Positions 38,803 through 46,563 of a DNA stretch of 64,000 nt are shown here, piece by piece. The translations under genes were made by a program, and so were the position numbers. Position 1 is the stretch's first letter. Each line of letters opens with the position of its first letter. The notes under the pieces were generated by a model. That model was not told the origin of the DNA and ran no database searches. It saw nothing but the letters and a program-made list of their open reading frames with translations. The DNA lies in the NCBI GenBank assembly GCA_039973685.1, contig JBDWKL010000018.1, positions 55,078 to 119,077 on the forward strand. The letters run 5' to 3'. The stretch comes from Hyphomicrobiales bacterium (GTDB lineage: Bacteria; Pseudomonadota; Alphaproteobacteria; Rhizobiales; JACESI01).

Positions 38803-40230
38803 ATGACTGAGATACTAAAACCAGATATCTGTGTAATTGGGGCTGGATCCGGCGGCCTCAGTGTAGCAGCAGCCGCGGCTTCTTTTGGCGTCTCCGTTGT
38901 TTTGATTGAAAAAGACAAAATGGGTGGCGATTGCCTCAACTATGGCTGCGTTCCGTCTAAGGCAATGATCGCTGCTGGTAAAGTTGCCAAAACTTTCCGC
39001 CAATCTGAGAAATTTGGGATCACACCCGCAGAGCCTGAAGTTGATTTTCAAAAAGTTCATGACCATGTCCACGGCGTCATAGCCGCGATTGCGCCAAACG
39101 ATTCCGTCGAGCGATTTACAGGCCTCGGCGTGCGCGTGATCACAGAGGCTGGCCGTTTTCAAGACAGCAAAACAGTGATTGCTGGCAACTATGAGATCAA
39201 AGCACGGCGTTTTGTTGTCTCAACAGGCTCATCAGCCTTCGTGCCGCCTATTCCAGGCCTTGAGAATGTCGATTATCTGACCAACGAAAACCTGTTTGAA
39301 ACCACCGTGAAGCCAGAACACCTTATCATCATTGGTGGTGGCCCAATTGGCATGGAAATGGCGCAAGCCCATCGCCGTCTTGGTTCAAAGGTATCTGTTG
39401 TCGAAGCGATGCGCACATTCAATCAATTCGATCCAGAACTTGCCTCTATTGCGCTTGATAACATCAGGCAAGAAGGCGTCGAAATTCATGAGCAAACGAA
39501 AGTTGTTCGCCTTGAACCATCCGTTGACGGCGGCGTTGATGTAATTGCGGAGAAAGATGGCGTAGAAACCGTCATTTCTGGCTCGCACCTTTTGATTGCA
39601 ACAGGTCGTGCGGCCAATATCGCAAACCTTGATCTTGAAAAAGCAAATATCGAATTTGAACGACGCGGCATCACGGTTGATGCGACAATGCGCACAACCA
39701 ACAAACGTGTTTACGCCATTGGCGATGTTGCAGGTGGCCTGCAATTTACCCACGTCGCGGGCTACCATGCTGGCCTCGTTATTCGTGCCATTTTGTTTAG
39801 AAAAAAAGCAGAAGAAAACCGACGCATCCTGCCGTGGGCGACTTTCACTGATCCAGAAATTTCAAATGTTGGATACAGCGAAGCTGAGGCGCGCGAAAAG
39901 TATAAAGAAATTCGCGTGTTGCGTTGGCCATATGTCGAAAACGACCGCGCTCAAGCAGAACACAAAACAGCTGGCCTGATCAAAGTTATCACCGATAAGA
40001 AAGGTGTTATTTTGGGCGCTGGCATTGTGGGTGCAGGCGCGGACGAAATGATCAACATTTGGGCGCTTGCTGTTTCACAAAACATGAAAGTTAGCGCGAT
40101 GACTGGCTATGTATCGCCTTATCCAACCATGAGCGAAATTGGCAAACGCGCATCGACGGAATTTTACAAACCACTGCTACAAAAATGGTGGCTCAAGAAA
40201 CTAGTGAGTTTCCTTCGAATATTTGGGTGA
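38803..40230 (+). CDS. Pyridine nucleotide-disulfide oxidoreductase (mercuric reductase-like)
   Basis: A 475-aa flavoprotein of the dihydrolipoyl dehydrogenase/mercuric reductase family. It has FAD motif VIGAGSGGLSVAAAAA, redox-active GGDCLNYGCVPSKA (Cys-x4-Cys), NAD motif IIGGGPIGMEMAQ and second FAD motif VYAIGDVAGG. At the C-terminal active site dihydrolipoyl dehydrogenases have His-Pro-T-x-S-E; here it is PYPTMSE, with Tyr for His, and there is no C-terminal Cys pair for mercury. The substrate is therefore probably neither lipoamide nor Hg(II). Its neighbour is the TVP38 protein, 83 bp upstream. Confidence 0.88.
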   Translation: MTEILKPDICVIGAGSGGLSVAAAAASFGVSVVLIEKDKMGGDCLNYGCVPSKAMIAAGKVAKTFRQSEKFGITPAEPEVDFQKVHDHVHGVIAAIAPNDSVERFTGLGVRVITEAGRFQDSKTVIAGNYEIKARRFVVSTGSSAFVPPIPGLENVDYLTNENLFETTVKPEHLIIIGGGPIGMEMAQAHRRLGSKVSVVEAMRTFNQFDPELASIALDNIRQEGVEIHEQTKVVRLEPSVDGGVDVIAEKDGVETVISGSHLLIATGRAANIANLDLEKANIEFERRGITVDATMRTTNKRVYAIGDVAGGLQFTHVAGYHAGLVIRAILFRKKAEENRRILPWATFTDPEISNVGYSEAEAREKYKEIRVLRWPYVENDRAQAEHKTAGLIKVITDKKGVILGAGIVGAGADEMINIWALAVSQNMKVSAMTGYVSPYPTMSEIGKRASTEFYKPLLQKWWLKKLVSFLRIFG

Positions 40231-40332
40231 CAAGCAAACCTGTCACTTCCTGTCGTAAAAGTTACAATCTTTTGTTTGTATTCTTCAAGGCTGGCACATA
40301 GGATAAAATAGACTGGCAACTAGGGGTTTCTG

Positions 40333-41850
40333 TTGAATAAGCAACCTGATCACGAGCTCATACAGCGATCTACCACAACACAAACCCCCGTGGAAAATGA
40401 GGGTGCGGAGCCACTCGCTAATTCTCTTATCTCAAAGAAAAAAGGTCACTTTGGCGGCCTGTCAGCCAAACTCCTATTATTGACGATAAGCTTTGTGATG
40501 TTGAGCGAGGTTTTCGTCTTCCTACCCTCAGTTGCCAAATTCCGAAATGATTGGCTGACCGATCGCCTTACCCGTGCGCAAACTGTTTTGCTTGTCTATC
40601 AAGGCGAAAGTGGCGGTGGGGACAACATAAAGACACCTGAAGAAATAAGCCGTATGGAAGCCGCCCTTAGAAGCTTTGATGTGGTGACCTTCGCCCAAAG
40701 GCAAGATGGCCGTCGTCAGCTGGTTGCGATGTTGGAGCATAATGCCAATGAAATGGGCGGACAGTTCGATGTTAATGAAACAGGTGCTTTCCAATCTATT
40801 CGAGATGCAGTGGATACGCTCCTAACCTCACAGTCGAGGTCTATCTTGGTTCGCGGCTCCCCACCTGGAAGCAACAAACTTTTCGAGGTTATCGCCCTAG
40901 AAGCACCGTTGCGCGCTGCCATGCTAACCTACACGCGCAATGTGATGATCTTATCTTTGATCATCTCTTTGTTGACGGCAGCAATGGTGTATTTAGCACT
41001 CAGCATCTTGTTCGTGCGCCCCATTCGTAACATTGCTAATAACATGGTGGCTTTTTCGCAAAACCCTGAAGCTAAAGACAATGTCATCAATCCCACTAAT
41101 CGCTCAGATGAGCTGGGTGTTGCTGAAAACGTTCTATCGAGCATGCAAAAAGAACTACAAGGCACTCTTTCAAGTCAAAAACGCCTTGCAAACCTCGGGC
41201 TTGCCGTTTCCAAGGTGAACCATGATCTACGCAATATCTTGGCTTCCGTCCAACTGGTCTCCGACCGTTTGACCATGCTGCCTGATCCAGAAGTGCAACG
41301 CTTTGCCCCCAAACTCATTGCAGGTATTGACCGTGCCATCGGATATTGTCAGTCAACACTCGTCTACGGTAGCGCCCGCGAGGAAGACCCAAAACGTCAG
41401 CTCGTGAACCTCCACAACCTTGTTCAAGAACTTGCCTCTCTGCTGGAAGTCGATGATCACAAAACCATCAAATGGGAAAACAAAGTCCCAGATACACTCG
41501 AGTTTGATGCAGACCCTGAGCAAATTTTCAGAGTGCTCATGAATTTATCCCGCAATGCTGTGAAAGAGCTGGAAGCAGTCGACAATGGTGCCGTCGTCAA
41601 ACGCCTATGGATCAAAGCCCATAAAGAAAACGGTTCTACGCAAATTTTAGTCGAAGACACAGGCCCAGGCATTCCAGAACGCGCAAAAGCCCACCTGTTT
41701 GAAGCGTTCAAAGGTTCCTTCTCAAAAGGCGGAACGGGCCTCGGCCTCGCCATCGCTCATGAAATTGTAACCGCTCATGGCGGCACAATCAGATTGCTTG
41801 AAAAAGAAAGCCCTGGCGCAAGCTTCGAAATCATCATTCCAGACCGTTAA
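40333..41850 (+). CDS. Orphan membrane sensor histidine kinase with HAMP domain
   Basis: A 505-aa sensor kinase with one membrane helix near 50-70, a periplasmic sensor region of about 140 residues, a second helix (about 200-225) and HAMP. The H-box is VSKVNHDLRNILASVQL, followed by N-box MNLSRNAVKEL, G1 ILVEDTGPGIPE and G2 KGGTGLGLAIAHEIVTAHGG. HDLRN in place of HELRT points to the HPK4-like group. No response regulator adjoins, so the partner is elsewhere. The start is TTG 40333 after TAGGGG. The tRNA-Arg gene follows. Confidence 0.9.
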   Translation: MNKQPDHELIQRSTTTQTPVENEGAEPLANSLISKKKGHFGGLSAKLLLLTISFVMLSEVFVFLPSVAKFRNDWLTDRLTRAQTVLLVYQGESGGGDNIKTPEEISRMEAALRSFDVVTFAQRQDGRRQLVAMLEHNANEMGGQFDVNETGAFQSIRDAVDTLLTSQSRSILVRGSPPGSNKLFEVIALEAPLRAAMLTYTRNVMILSLIISLLTAAMVYLALSILFVRPIRNIANNMVAFSQNPEAKDNVINPTNRSDELGVAENVLSSMQKELQGTLSSQKRLANLGLAVSKVNHDLRNILASVQLVSDRLTMLPDPEVQRFAPKLIAGIDRAIGYCQSTLVYGSAREEDPKRQLVNLHNLVQELASLLEVDDHKTIKWENKVPDTLEFDADPEQIFRVLMNLSRNAVKELEAVDNGAVVKRLWIKAHKENGSTQILVEDTGPGIPERAKAHLFEAFKGSFSKGGTGLGLAIAHEIVTAHGGTIRLLEKESPGASFEIIIPDR

Positions 41851-41893
41851 TTTGGCCGCAATTAACGACGAAACGCAGAAGTTTCAAAAGAAT

Positions 41894-41924
41894 AGCAACT
41901 CTTTGAAAAAAGCGGGTTGCTTTT
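41894..41924 (+). terminator. Possible terminator after the histidine kinase
   Basis: AGCAAC and GTTGCT form a short stem with a 16-nt loop and are followed by TTTT. The stem is weak, so confidence is low. It lies between the kinase stop and the tRNA-Arg gene. Confidence 0.4.
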
Positions 41925-42002
41925 CGCCAATGAAAGCATTAATCCGTGCAGGACTGTTGCCAACGTCAAACGTTCGCAACCTCAAGACCGATAGGTCAAG
42001 AC

Positions 42003-42079
42003 GCGCTCGTAGCTCAGCTGGATAGAGCACTAGACTACGAATCTAGGGGTCGGGAGTTCGAATCTTCCCGAGCGCGCCA
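42003..42079 (+). tRNA. tRNA-Arg (ACG anticodon), integration site of the island
   Basis: 77 nt with CCA encoded. The acceptor stem GCGCTCG pairs with CGAGCGC. The anticodon stem CTAGA/TCTAG holds loop CTACGAA, giving anticodon ACG (read as ICG). The T-arm GGGAGTTCGAATCTTCCC is standard. Its 3' part from position 42035 is duplicated at 56716, so the gene was rebuilt by the inserted element and remains intact. Confidence 0.97.
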
Positions 42080-42082
42080 TTT
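42035..42082 (+). repeat. attL: 48-bp direct repeat, left end of the island
   Basis: The sequence from the anticodon loop of tRNA-Arg to three bases past CCA is identical to 56716-56763. This is the crossover core expected for a P4-type tyrosine integrase using a tRNA 3' end. Confidence 0.95.
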
Positions 42083-42102
42083 AAATCAAAGACTTAGCCA
42101 AT

Positions 42103-42798
42103 ATGACCAATGAGCCAAAACAGCCTGGGGTCACGCCGGGGTCACAAAATAATAATGATAACCCAGAATCAGAAGATTTAGATTCCACGTTATTTCGTGA
42201 AGAGTTTAATGACGAGTTCAGCACCCTATCGAACCCATTACCCCATGATGACGATATAATTCAGAGCTTTTTTGAAAGAATTTTAGATCATTGGTTTCTT
42301 TTTGGCACCAAACAGCTTGCTCCAAGTAAAATTACTGAAATTTCTGAAACTATAGACACGCTATGCGCAACCAGAAACTTTCTGCGAAGCCCAAGAGCCG
42401 TCAGTTCAAATAAGGAGTGTTTGGAGGTCTTAAATCAAAACATAAATTCATTAATGGCCGAACAAACTGTATTGATTTCGAAGCTGAACTGGGTGAATGG
42501 CAAAAGGGGCAGGTTCATAGAGAAGCGTTACATGGTTTTGATGGAGTGCGCAGATTTTTGGGAGCGCATTTTGGGAAACGTCGCTACAAAGACAGATAAT
42601 TCTTCAAAAGAATACGGAAAGCCTGGTCCATTTGGAAGGTTCGTGGAAATGGTAACAAGAAGAGTGATAGGCTTAAGTCACCCAGAGAAAAACAACCTTC
42701 ATAGGTTCACAGGCAGTGAGGCGGCTGCATTTGTCGGTAATAATAGAGACGCAATTACTGCCTTCGTAACAGAGCGGGTAAAGAGCCCTTCCGATTGA
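42103..42798 (+). CDS. Island hypothetical protein, 231 aa
   Basis: First gene inside the left end, starting 20 bp after the att core. The product is acidic at the N-terminus (SEDLDSTLFREEFNDEF) and helical afterwards. No signal peptide, membrane segment or motif was recognised. The first 15 codons overlap the paired GGGGTCAC repeats, so they encode VTPGSQ-type residues by accident and the true start may lie further in. It converges with no gene and precedes the AlpA-like operon. Confidence 0.55.
   Translation: MTNEPKQPGVTPGSQNNNDNPESEDLDSTLFREEFNDEFSTLSNPLPHDDDIIQSFFERILDHWFLFGTKQLAPSKITEISETIDTLCATRNFLRSPRAVSSNKECLEVLNQNINSLMAEQTVLISKLNWVNGKRGRFIEKRYMVLMECADFWERILGNVATKTDNSSKEYGKPGPFGRFVEMVTRRVIGLSHPEKNNLHRFTGSEAAAFVGNNRDAITAFVTERVKSPSD
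42127..42145 (+). repeat. Paired GGGGTCAC repeats near attL (putative integrase arm sites)
   Basis: Two copies of GGGGTCAC (42127-42134 and 42138-42145) with an 11-bp period, 45 bp inside the attL core. The same pair with the same spacing and orientation lies near attR at 56576-56594. One helical turn between copies on the same DNA face fits arm-type binding sites of a tyrosine integrase. Confidence 0.6.
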
Positions 42799-42841
42799 GT
42801 TTTGTTTACCCCTTTTACTGAATAAACCAAAAACGTCATCC

Positions 42842-42869
42842 TGACCTCATAAGCAACTAAGTGAGGTCA
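42842..42869 (+). promoter_or_regulatory. Inverted repeat over the ribosome site of the AlpA-like gene
   Basis: TGACCTCA and TGAGGTCA are exact inverted copies 12 bp apart. The right arm contains the GAGGT ribosome site, 3 bp before the ATG. It can act as a dimeric operator (autoregulation is common for AlpA) or as an RNA hairpin hiding the ribosome site. Confidence 0.6.
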
Positions 42870-42872
42870 TAA

Positions 42873-43070
42873 ATGGAAGAAAACTCCACCCAACAAATCG
42901 AAACTGTGCGCCAATCAGCAACTGCTATAGGTGTCAGCTACTCTACAATTCGCCGAATGATAGCCGCCGGTGACTTTCCAAAACCAATTCAGTTATCTCC
43001 ACGCCGCCAAGGTATATTGATTGCTCAACGCAAAGCTTGGATAGCAGCTCGTGCTGGTGAGGCTGCCTGA
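42873..43070 (+). CDS. AlpA-family / MerR-like HTH regulator (excisionase type)
   Basis: A 65-aa single-domain DNA-binding protein. The HTH SATAIGVSYSTIRRMIAAGDFPKPIQLSPRR has the AlpA pattern GxSxSTIxRMxxxGxFPxPxxL. AlpA proteins regulate or assist excision of P4-like islands. The perfect inverted repeat over its ribosome site suggests self-control. Its TGA overlaps the ATG of the next gene (TGATG), so at least three genes are translationally linked. Confidence 0.85.
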   Translation: MEENSTQQIETVRQSATAIGVSYSTIRRMIAAGDFPKPIQLSPRRQGILIAQRKAWIAARAGEAA

Positions 43071-43255
43071 TGCTTCATCCAATCATAAAAACCATCGCAG
43101 CCTCTATCCAAGACGCTGCACGTCATTCAGACTTATCCCTTGCAGAAGCGATGGAACGTTTCTCGATCCCACGTGATCTTGCCCTACTCGGGTTTACCCA
43201 TGCAGGTGTGCGACCTCGCCCAGCTCTCATCAAGAGGGCAGATTGGAATGCCTAA
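43070..43255 (+). CDS. Small island protein, 61 aa
   Basis: Starts inside the stop of the AlpA-like gene and overlaps the next gene by 8 bp. It contains a helical segment (IAASIQDAARHSDLSLAEAMERFSI) and ends PRPALIKRADWNA. I do not recognise it. Its reality rests on the tight overlaps on both sides and a frame that fits the operon. Confidence 0.55.
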   Translation: MLHPIIKTIAASIQDAARHSDLSLAEAMERFSIPRDLALLGFTHAGVRPRPALIKRADWNA

Positions 43256-43715
43256 GAAACGTAGTTGGCTTGATACGGGGTTTGTGCCCCATCGCCTTGA
43301 GATGAAGCTAAGTCCTGCTTGGAACGTTAAGCCTGTTCCTCTGTGGCGCATACTGGATCGCCTGGAAACAGAACATATGCGACATGGCGGAATGAACAAT
43401 GGAGAGCTCTTCGTTTCATACAACCAGTTTATGGAGGCTGGTGTATCTAAACGGCGAATTTCATCAATGTTGGAATGTGGTGAGCAACTTGGGTTCATTG
43501 AAATTGTGCGGCCGATAGACTCTTGGCGTGGAGATGTTAGAGCCCCTAATCGCTACCGTCTAACGTACCTCCCTACAAGGAATGTGAAACCGACTGATGA
43601 ATGGAAGAAAATCCAATCCATAGAGCAAGCTCAAACAATTGTTGAGCAGTTTAGCGAGAAGAAAATTCAATCAGAAAAGCGAAAGGATAAAGCATGCTTA
43701 GCGAAGGCGTCATAA
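43248..43715 (+). CDS. Island protein with a winged-helix-like region, 155 aa
   Basis: Starts at MPKKRSWLDTGFV, overlapping the preceding gene. The frame is open 36 codons further upstream, but those codons overlap the preceding gene. The middle part has a helix-turn-helix feel (SYNQFMEAGVSKRRISSMLECGEQLGFIEIVRP), as in winged-helix domains that accompany AlpA in rhizobial islands. The C-terminus is Lys/Glu/Gln-rich. A replication or DNA-handling role is possible but not shown. Confidence 0.65.
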   Translation: MPKKRSWLDTGFVPHRLEMKLSPAWNVKPVPLWRILDRLETEHMRHGGMNNGELFVSYNQFMEAGVSKRRISSMLECGEQLGFIEIVRPIDSWRGDVRAPNRYRLTYLPTRNVKPTDEWKKIQSIEQAQTIVEQFSEKKIQSEKRKDKACLAKAS

Positions 43716-43731
43716 AGACAGTTTCCCAGCT

Positions 43732-43819
43732 CCCTTTCCGACATAGTTTCGGTGCCCTTTCCTACACGTTAGGCACTCATTTTCGGTTCCCCTTCCTGCA
43801 TACCTTCGGTGTCCTTTTG
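43732..43819 (+). repeat. Iteron-like imperfect repeats (TTCGGTGCCCTTTCC)
   Basis: Three spaced copies of a TTCGGTgCCCTTTCC-like unit start near 43748, 43782 and 43805, with a partial CCCTTTCC at 43732. The copies are 23-34 bp apart. They follow the winged-helix-like gene directly, where an initiator's own binding sites would be expected. An open frame crosses the region (43694-43879), but I take it as non-coding. Confidence 0.5.
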
Positions 43820-43868
43820 GCTACTATCTTATATATCTTGGGTCGGGCTCCCAGTTTAGGGGGGCGTC

Positions 43869-44161
43869 ATGCAGCATGACAACAGCCTCCCATTGTTCAG
43901 TTGGCACAACGTTCAGCAGCGATCATTCCCTTTCCACATCACCATCGCATCGGCAAGGTTCGCCAGGTCGCTCGAACTCTTATTGAGAGAAAGACAGAAC
44001 AGACAAGAGAGAACTTTCGAAGAGAAACCCTTTCCCGTCTCAGATCGAAGATGCGCAAGCTGGGGCTGTCTGATAAGGTGATTGAATCAGAAATTGAGAA
44101 TTTCGAAAGCGCTCTGGTTTGTGAAGTTCGTCGTTTGAATTTCTTAGAGCAAAGCTCATGA
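43869..44161 (+). pseudogene. DUF6074-family island protein, apparently frameshifted
   Basis: Family members read as a short N-terminus with LPLFxW followed by IIPFPxxxRxGKxRxxA. Here MQHDNSLPLFSWHNVQQ is in the frame starting at ATG 43869. SAAIIPFPHHHRIGKVRQVARTL and the rest to TGA 44161 are in the frame one base back, with the switch near 43918. Either a one-base indel broke the gene, the assembly has an error, or translation begins at TTG 43901 without the N-terminus. The stop overlaps the next ATG (ATGA). Confidence 0.65.
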
Positions 44162-44454
44162 CAGTTGAGAGCTTTTCTACATATCCTATCAACCTGCGAG
44201 TTCAGCTCCATCTTCATTACATGGTTGAGCATGGTGATCATCATCATGACTTTGAGCGTGACCTCTTAGGGTTCTGTGAGCGGGACGTAACCTGTATCGA
44301 GGAAGTGCGGCTGCATGTATCCATCGCTAAACTCGCTTCACTGATAAGCACCACATCTGAAGACTACGCAAGCGTGCAACAACTAATTGGCCTATGCTTG
44401 ATGAAAGCTGAGAACTATCTCCTGTTCTGCAATCAGACTACAGGTAGGGCTTAG
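44158..44454 (+). CDS. Small island protein, 98 aa
   Basis: Starts in an ATGA overlap with the DUF6074-type gene, so it is translationally coupled. It is His-rich near the start (LHLHYMVEHGDHHHDFERDLLGFCERD) and helical after. No known domain was recognised. Probably an accessory protein of the island's left-end operon. Confidence 0.6.
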   Translation: MTVESFSTYPINLRVQLHLHYMVEHGDHHHDFERDLLGFCERDVTCIEEVRLHVSIAKLASLISTTSEDYASVQQLIGLCLMKAENYLLFCNQTTGRA

Positions 44455-44787
44455 CCATGCTTCTCACGGCACAGCCACCGCATACACCGATAAACGCACC
44501 TGCAGAGCCGTGCAGGCCGACACACATGCTCAAACTGAGTCTTGGCCAAGTAAGTGTGATGGGATGAGGGATTTCTCATTATGCGCCCTAAAGCGGTTCT
44601 CTCAGGAAAAAAGGGACCGTACAAAGCTTCTTGCCACATGCGGGACGCAGCACCTCAGCACAAAACGTAATTTATCTCTTGCTAAGGGGATTGATGGTGC
44701 ATTTTCTATATCTTCGTCCTATCAAAGAATAATTATTATATAAGCTATCGCTACTATTCGAGGGTCACAACCAGTTGCAGCAAACAG
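44455..44787. other. 333-bp region at the operon end, no supported gene
   Basis: Contains several short forward frames (36-77 codons) without convincing ribosome sites or family resemblance. A small inverted repeat CCTGCA/TGCAGG lies at 44500-44517. The right half is A/T-rich and forms the 3' flank of the convergent 591-aa gene. I see no clear terminator. Confidence 0.5.
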
Positions 44788-46563
44788 TCAGCCGAACAAG
44801 AAAGCCGTAATACCCGTTGCAGCTGCAGCATTCGCAGCTGTTCGAATTGTGTTTTTTCCAGCGGCAGGAATGGTGGTTTTACCATCCAAAAGTTTAAGCG
44901 CCTCGAAACCCGCAGCGACCAATCCGGTATATTCACCAGATTCAAAAATTCTATCGGTTATGGAGTTGTCTGAAAGGTCTTCTAATGCGCTTGTTACCTC
45001 ATGGGTTAAAGCCTCATTGGTATGACCACTAGGTTGCACGCCATCCATTTTATCCGCAACTTCAACTGTCGCGATAGTCTCTATATCGCTATACCTATCC
45101 TGATGTTCAGCCACATAGCTTTTACTATTCGTAGCCTTAAGCTGGTATTCATATTGTATTTCACCAGTGTCTGTTGAACGAATAACAACATCAGATCCCT
45201 CATGGTTCGTGGAACCATGCACTTCGGCGGATGTGTCAGTATGAGTAGCGTTATATCCTTCAACCCATAGAAGTTCGTGATAAATTCCCTTCACATTATT
45301 AGCGACGCCTCTCAGTTGTTCAGGTGTTAATCCACTTAAATATTCAGAAATTTCAACTTCATCGGCGGCGTTTAATTCCGTTTTAGACCTACGAATAGCC
45401 TCTAGCACCAAATCTTGCTCTTGAGAGCCGCCAAGAGCTGTTTGTGTAAGTAAACTATAGAATACACCCGCAACTAACCCAGCAGGACTTATAGGTAATT
45501 TAGCAGCATAAAATTGGAAGCCATCCAAAACAGCAGGCTTAAAATCTGTCAGTATGTGCTGGCTATATTTTAGTGAATTTTTTCCATCTAAATTGGCGCA
45601 GATGCTATCAGCATTTTCTTCAAGGTGCTCATGTAGTTTTTGCAGTGAATCGCAAAATTGCAATGCTTCATCAGAATATAAGCGAAAAGGTCTTTCTTCG
45701 AGCTTACTCTCAATGCTTGCGGCTAATAATCCGCAAGTTTCAACTATTCGTTTTTCTTCATCAGACAGGTCGTCGTAATTTCGAGATTTTGATGAAAGTA
45801 CAAATTTGTAAGTTGCGAAACCTACGACCAACCCGAAACCTGATAGCACCAATGCACCTGCGGCCATTCCACCGCCGAAACCAAGCGCCGCAAGTGTTGA
45901 ATTTGTTAGGGCTGCACCGTGCAGCGTTGCTATTGCGGTTCCAGTACCTGCCGTCCCAAAAGTGCTGACTAGTCCAAATAATGAAGCTGTGCCTACCAGT
46001 CCTGCCAATTGAGTTGAAACGACTTTGCCAAACCCTTCCATCCAGCCAGCGGCTTCTTTGTCGCTAACTTGAAGAATGCATGCTGTGATTTTGGTAAGTT
46101 CTTCCTTTGTAACAGTGAGAAGCTCAACTGTATCTTCGGGAGCGAAGTATGGCTTTATGATATACCTGATTTTCCCATATTGTTTTTTAGATTCGTCTAC
46201 AGCACGTTCAACTTTTTCTGTTACTCCAGATTTGCTTAAAAATTCTTTCGTTGGAGTAACCGTTGTTCCAATTAGTACATCACCAGCGGCCCCTAGCTTT
46301 TCGCTAGCCCCTGTAGCCTCATCCGCTCTTTGAATCGCTTCTCTTCCAGCCTCAATGGCACTTTTCACCGTTCCTGCAACGGGTTTAAGTTGTTCTTTAA
46401 TTCCACTTGATTCAACGAACTCGGAGGCTTGCGCTCCAAGCTTTTCCGCACCTTCCACAATCGCCGTTGTTATCTTACTGGATCCCACATCCCTTTTTAC
46501 TTTCCGACCGAGATCTCTCGCCTTTCTTTGTCCTTTTCTGATACTATTCTCTTCACGAGACAT
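44788..46563 (-). CDS. Glycine-rich membrane protein with PD-(D/E)XK-like C-terminal region (putative effector)
   Basis: A 591-aa protein of unknown function. Residues 1-130 are charged and helical. Residues 180-257 form a Gly/Ala-rich membrane segment (GTAGTGTAIATLHGAALTN, then GFGGGMAAGALVLSGFGLV) of glycine-zipper type, as in pore-forming or phage-defence proteins. The C-terminal region has VKGIYHELLW (Glu430), EGSDVVI (Asp458) and YEYQLKAT (Gln474-x-Lys476), the E...D...(E/Q)xK order of PD-(D/E)XK nucleases, then SYVAEHQDRYSDI. A second Gly/Ala-rich segment ends the protein. The start is ATG 46563 behind GAGG; a TTG three codons earlier is badly placed. It is alone in reverse orientation. 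Nuclease activity is inferred. Confidence 0.7.
   Translation of the reverse strand: MSREENSIRKGQRKARDLGRKVKRDVGSSKITTAIVEGAEKLGAQASEFVESSGIKEQLKPVAGTVKSAIEAGREAIQRADEATGASEKLGAAGDVLIGTTVTPTKEFLSKSGVTEKVERAVDESKKQYGKIRYIIKPYFAPEDTVELLTVTKEELTKITACILQVSDKEAAGWMEGFGKVVSTQLAGLVGTASLFGLVSTFGTAGTGTAIATLHGAALTNSTLAALGFGGGMAAGALVLSGFGLVVGFATYKFVLSSKSRNYDDLSDEEKRIVETCGLLAASIESKLEERPFRLYSDEALQFCDSLQKLHEHLEENADSICANLDGKNSLKYSQHILTDFKPAVLDGFQFYAAKLPISPAGLVAGVFYSLLTQTALGGSQEQDLVLEAIRRSKTELNAADEVEISEYLSGLTPEQLRGVANNVKGIYHELLWVEGYNATHTDTSAEVHGSTNHEGSDVVIRSTDTGEIQYEYQLKATNSKSYVAEHQDRYSDIETIATVEVADKMDGVQPSGHTNEALTHEVTSALEDLSDNSITDRIFESGEYTGLVAAGFEALKLLDGKTTIPAAGKNTIRTAANAAAATGITAFLFG

Noticed and set aside
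38803..40230. Assignment as mercuric reductase or lipoamide dehydrogenase
   Set aside because: It lacks the C-terminal Cys pair of MerA and the catalytic His of lipoamide dehydrogenase, so only the family name is kept.
43694..43879. 61-codon frame over the iteron-like repeats
   Set aside because: Its peptide only mirrors the DNA repeats (PFxHxFG pattern), it overlaps the preceding gene, and it has no domain.
44510..44743. 77-codon frame after the 98-aa island gene
   Set aside because: No ribosome site; Ser/Lys-rich composition with an Ile run from A/T-rich DNA at the end; nothing like it known to me.
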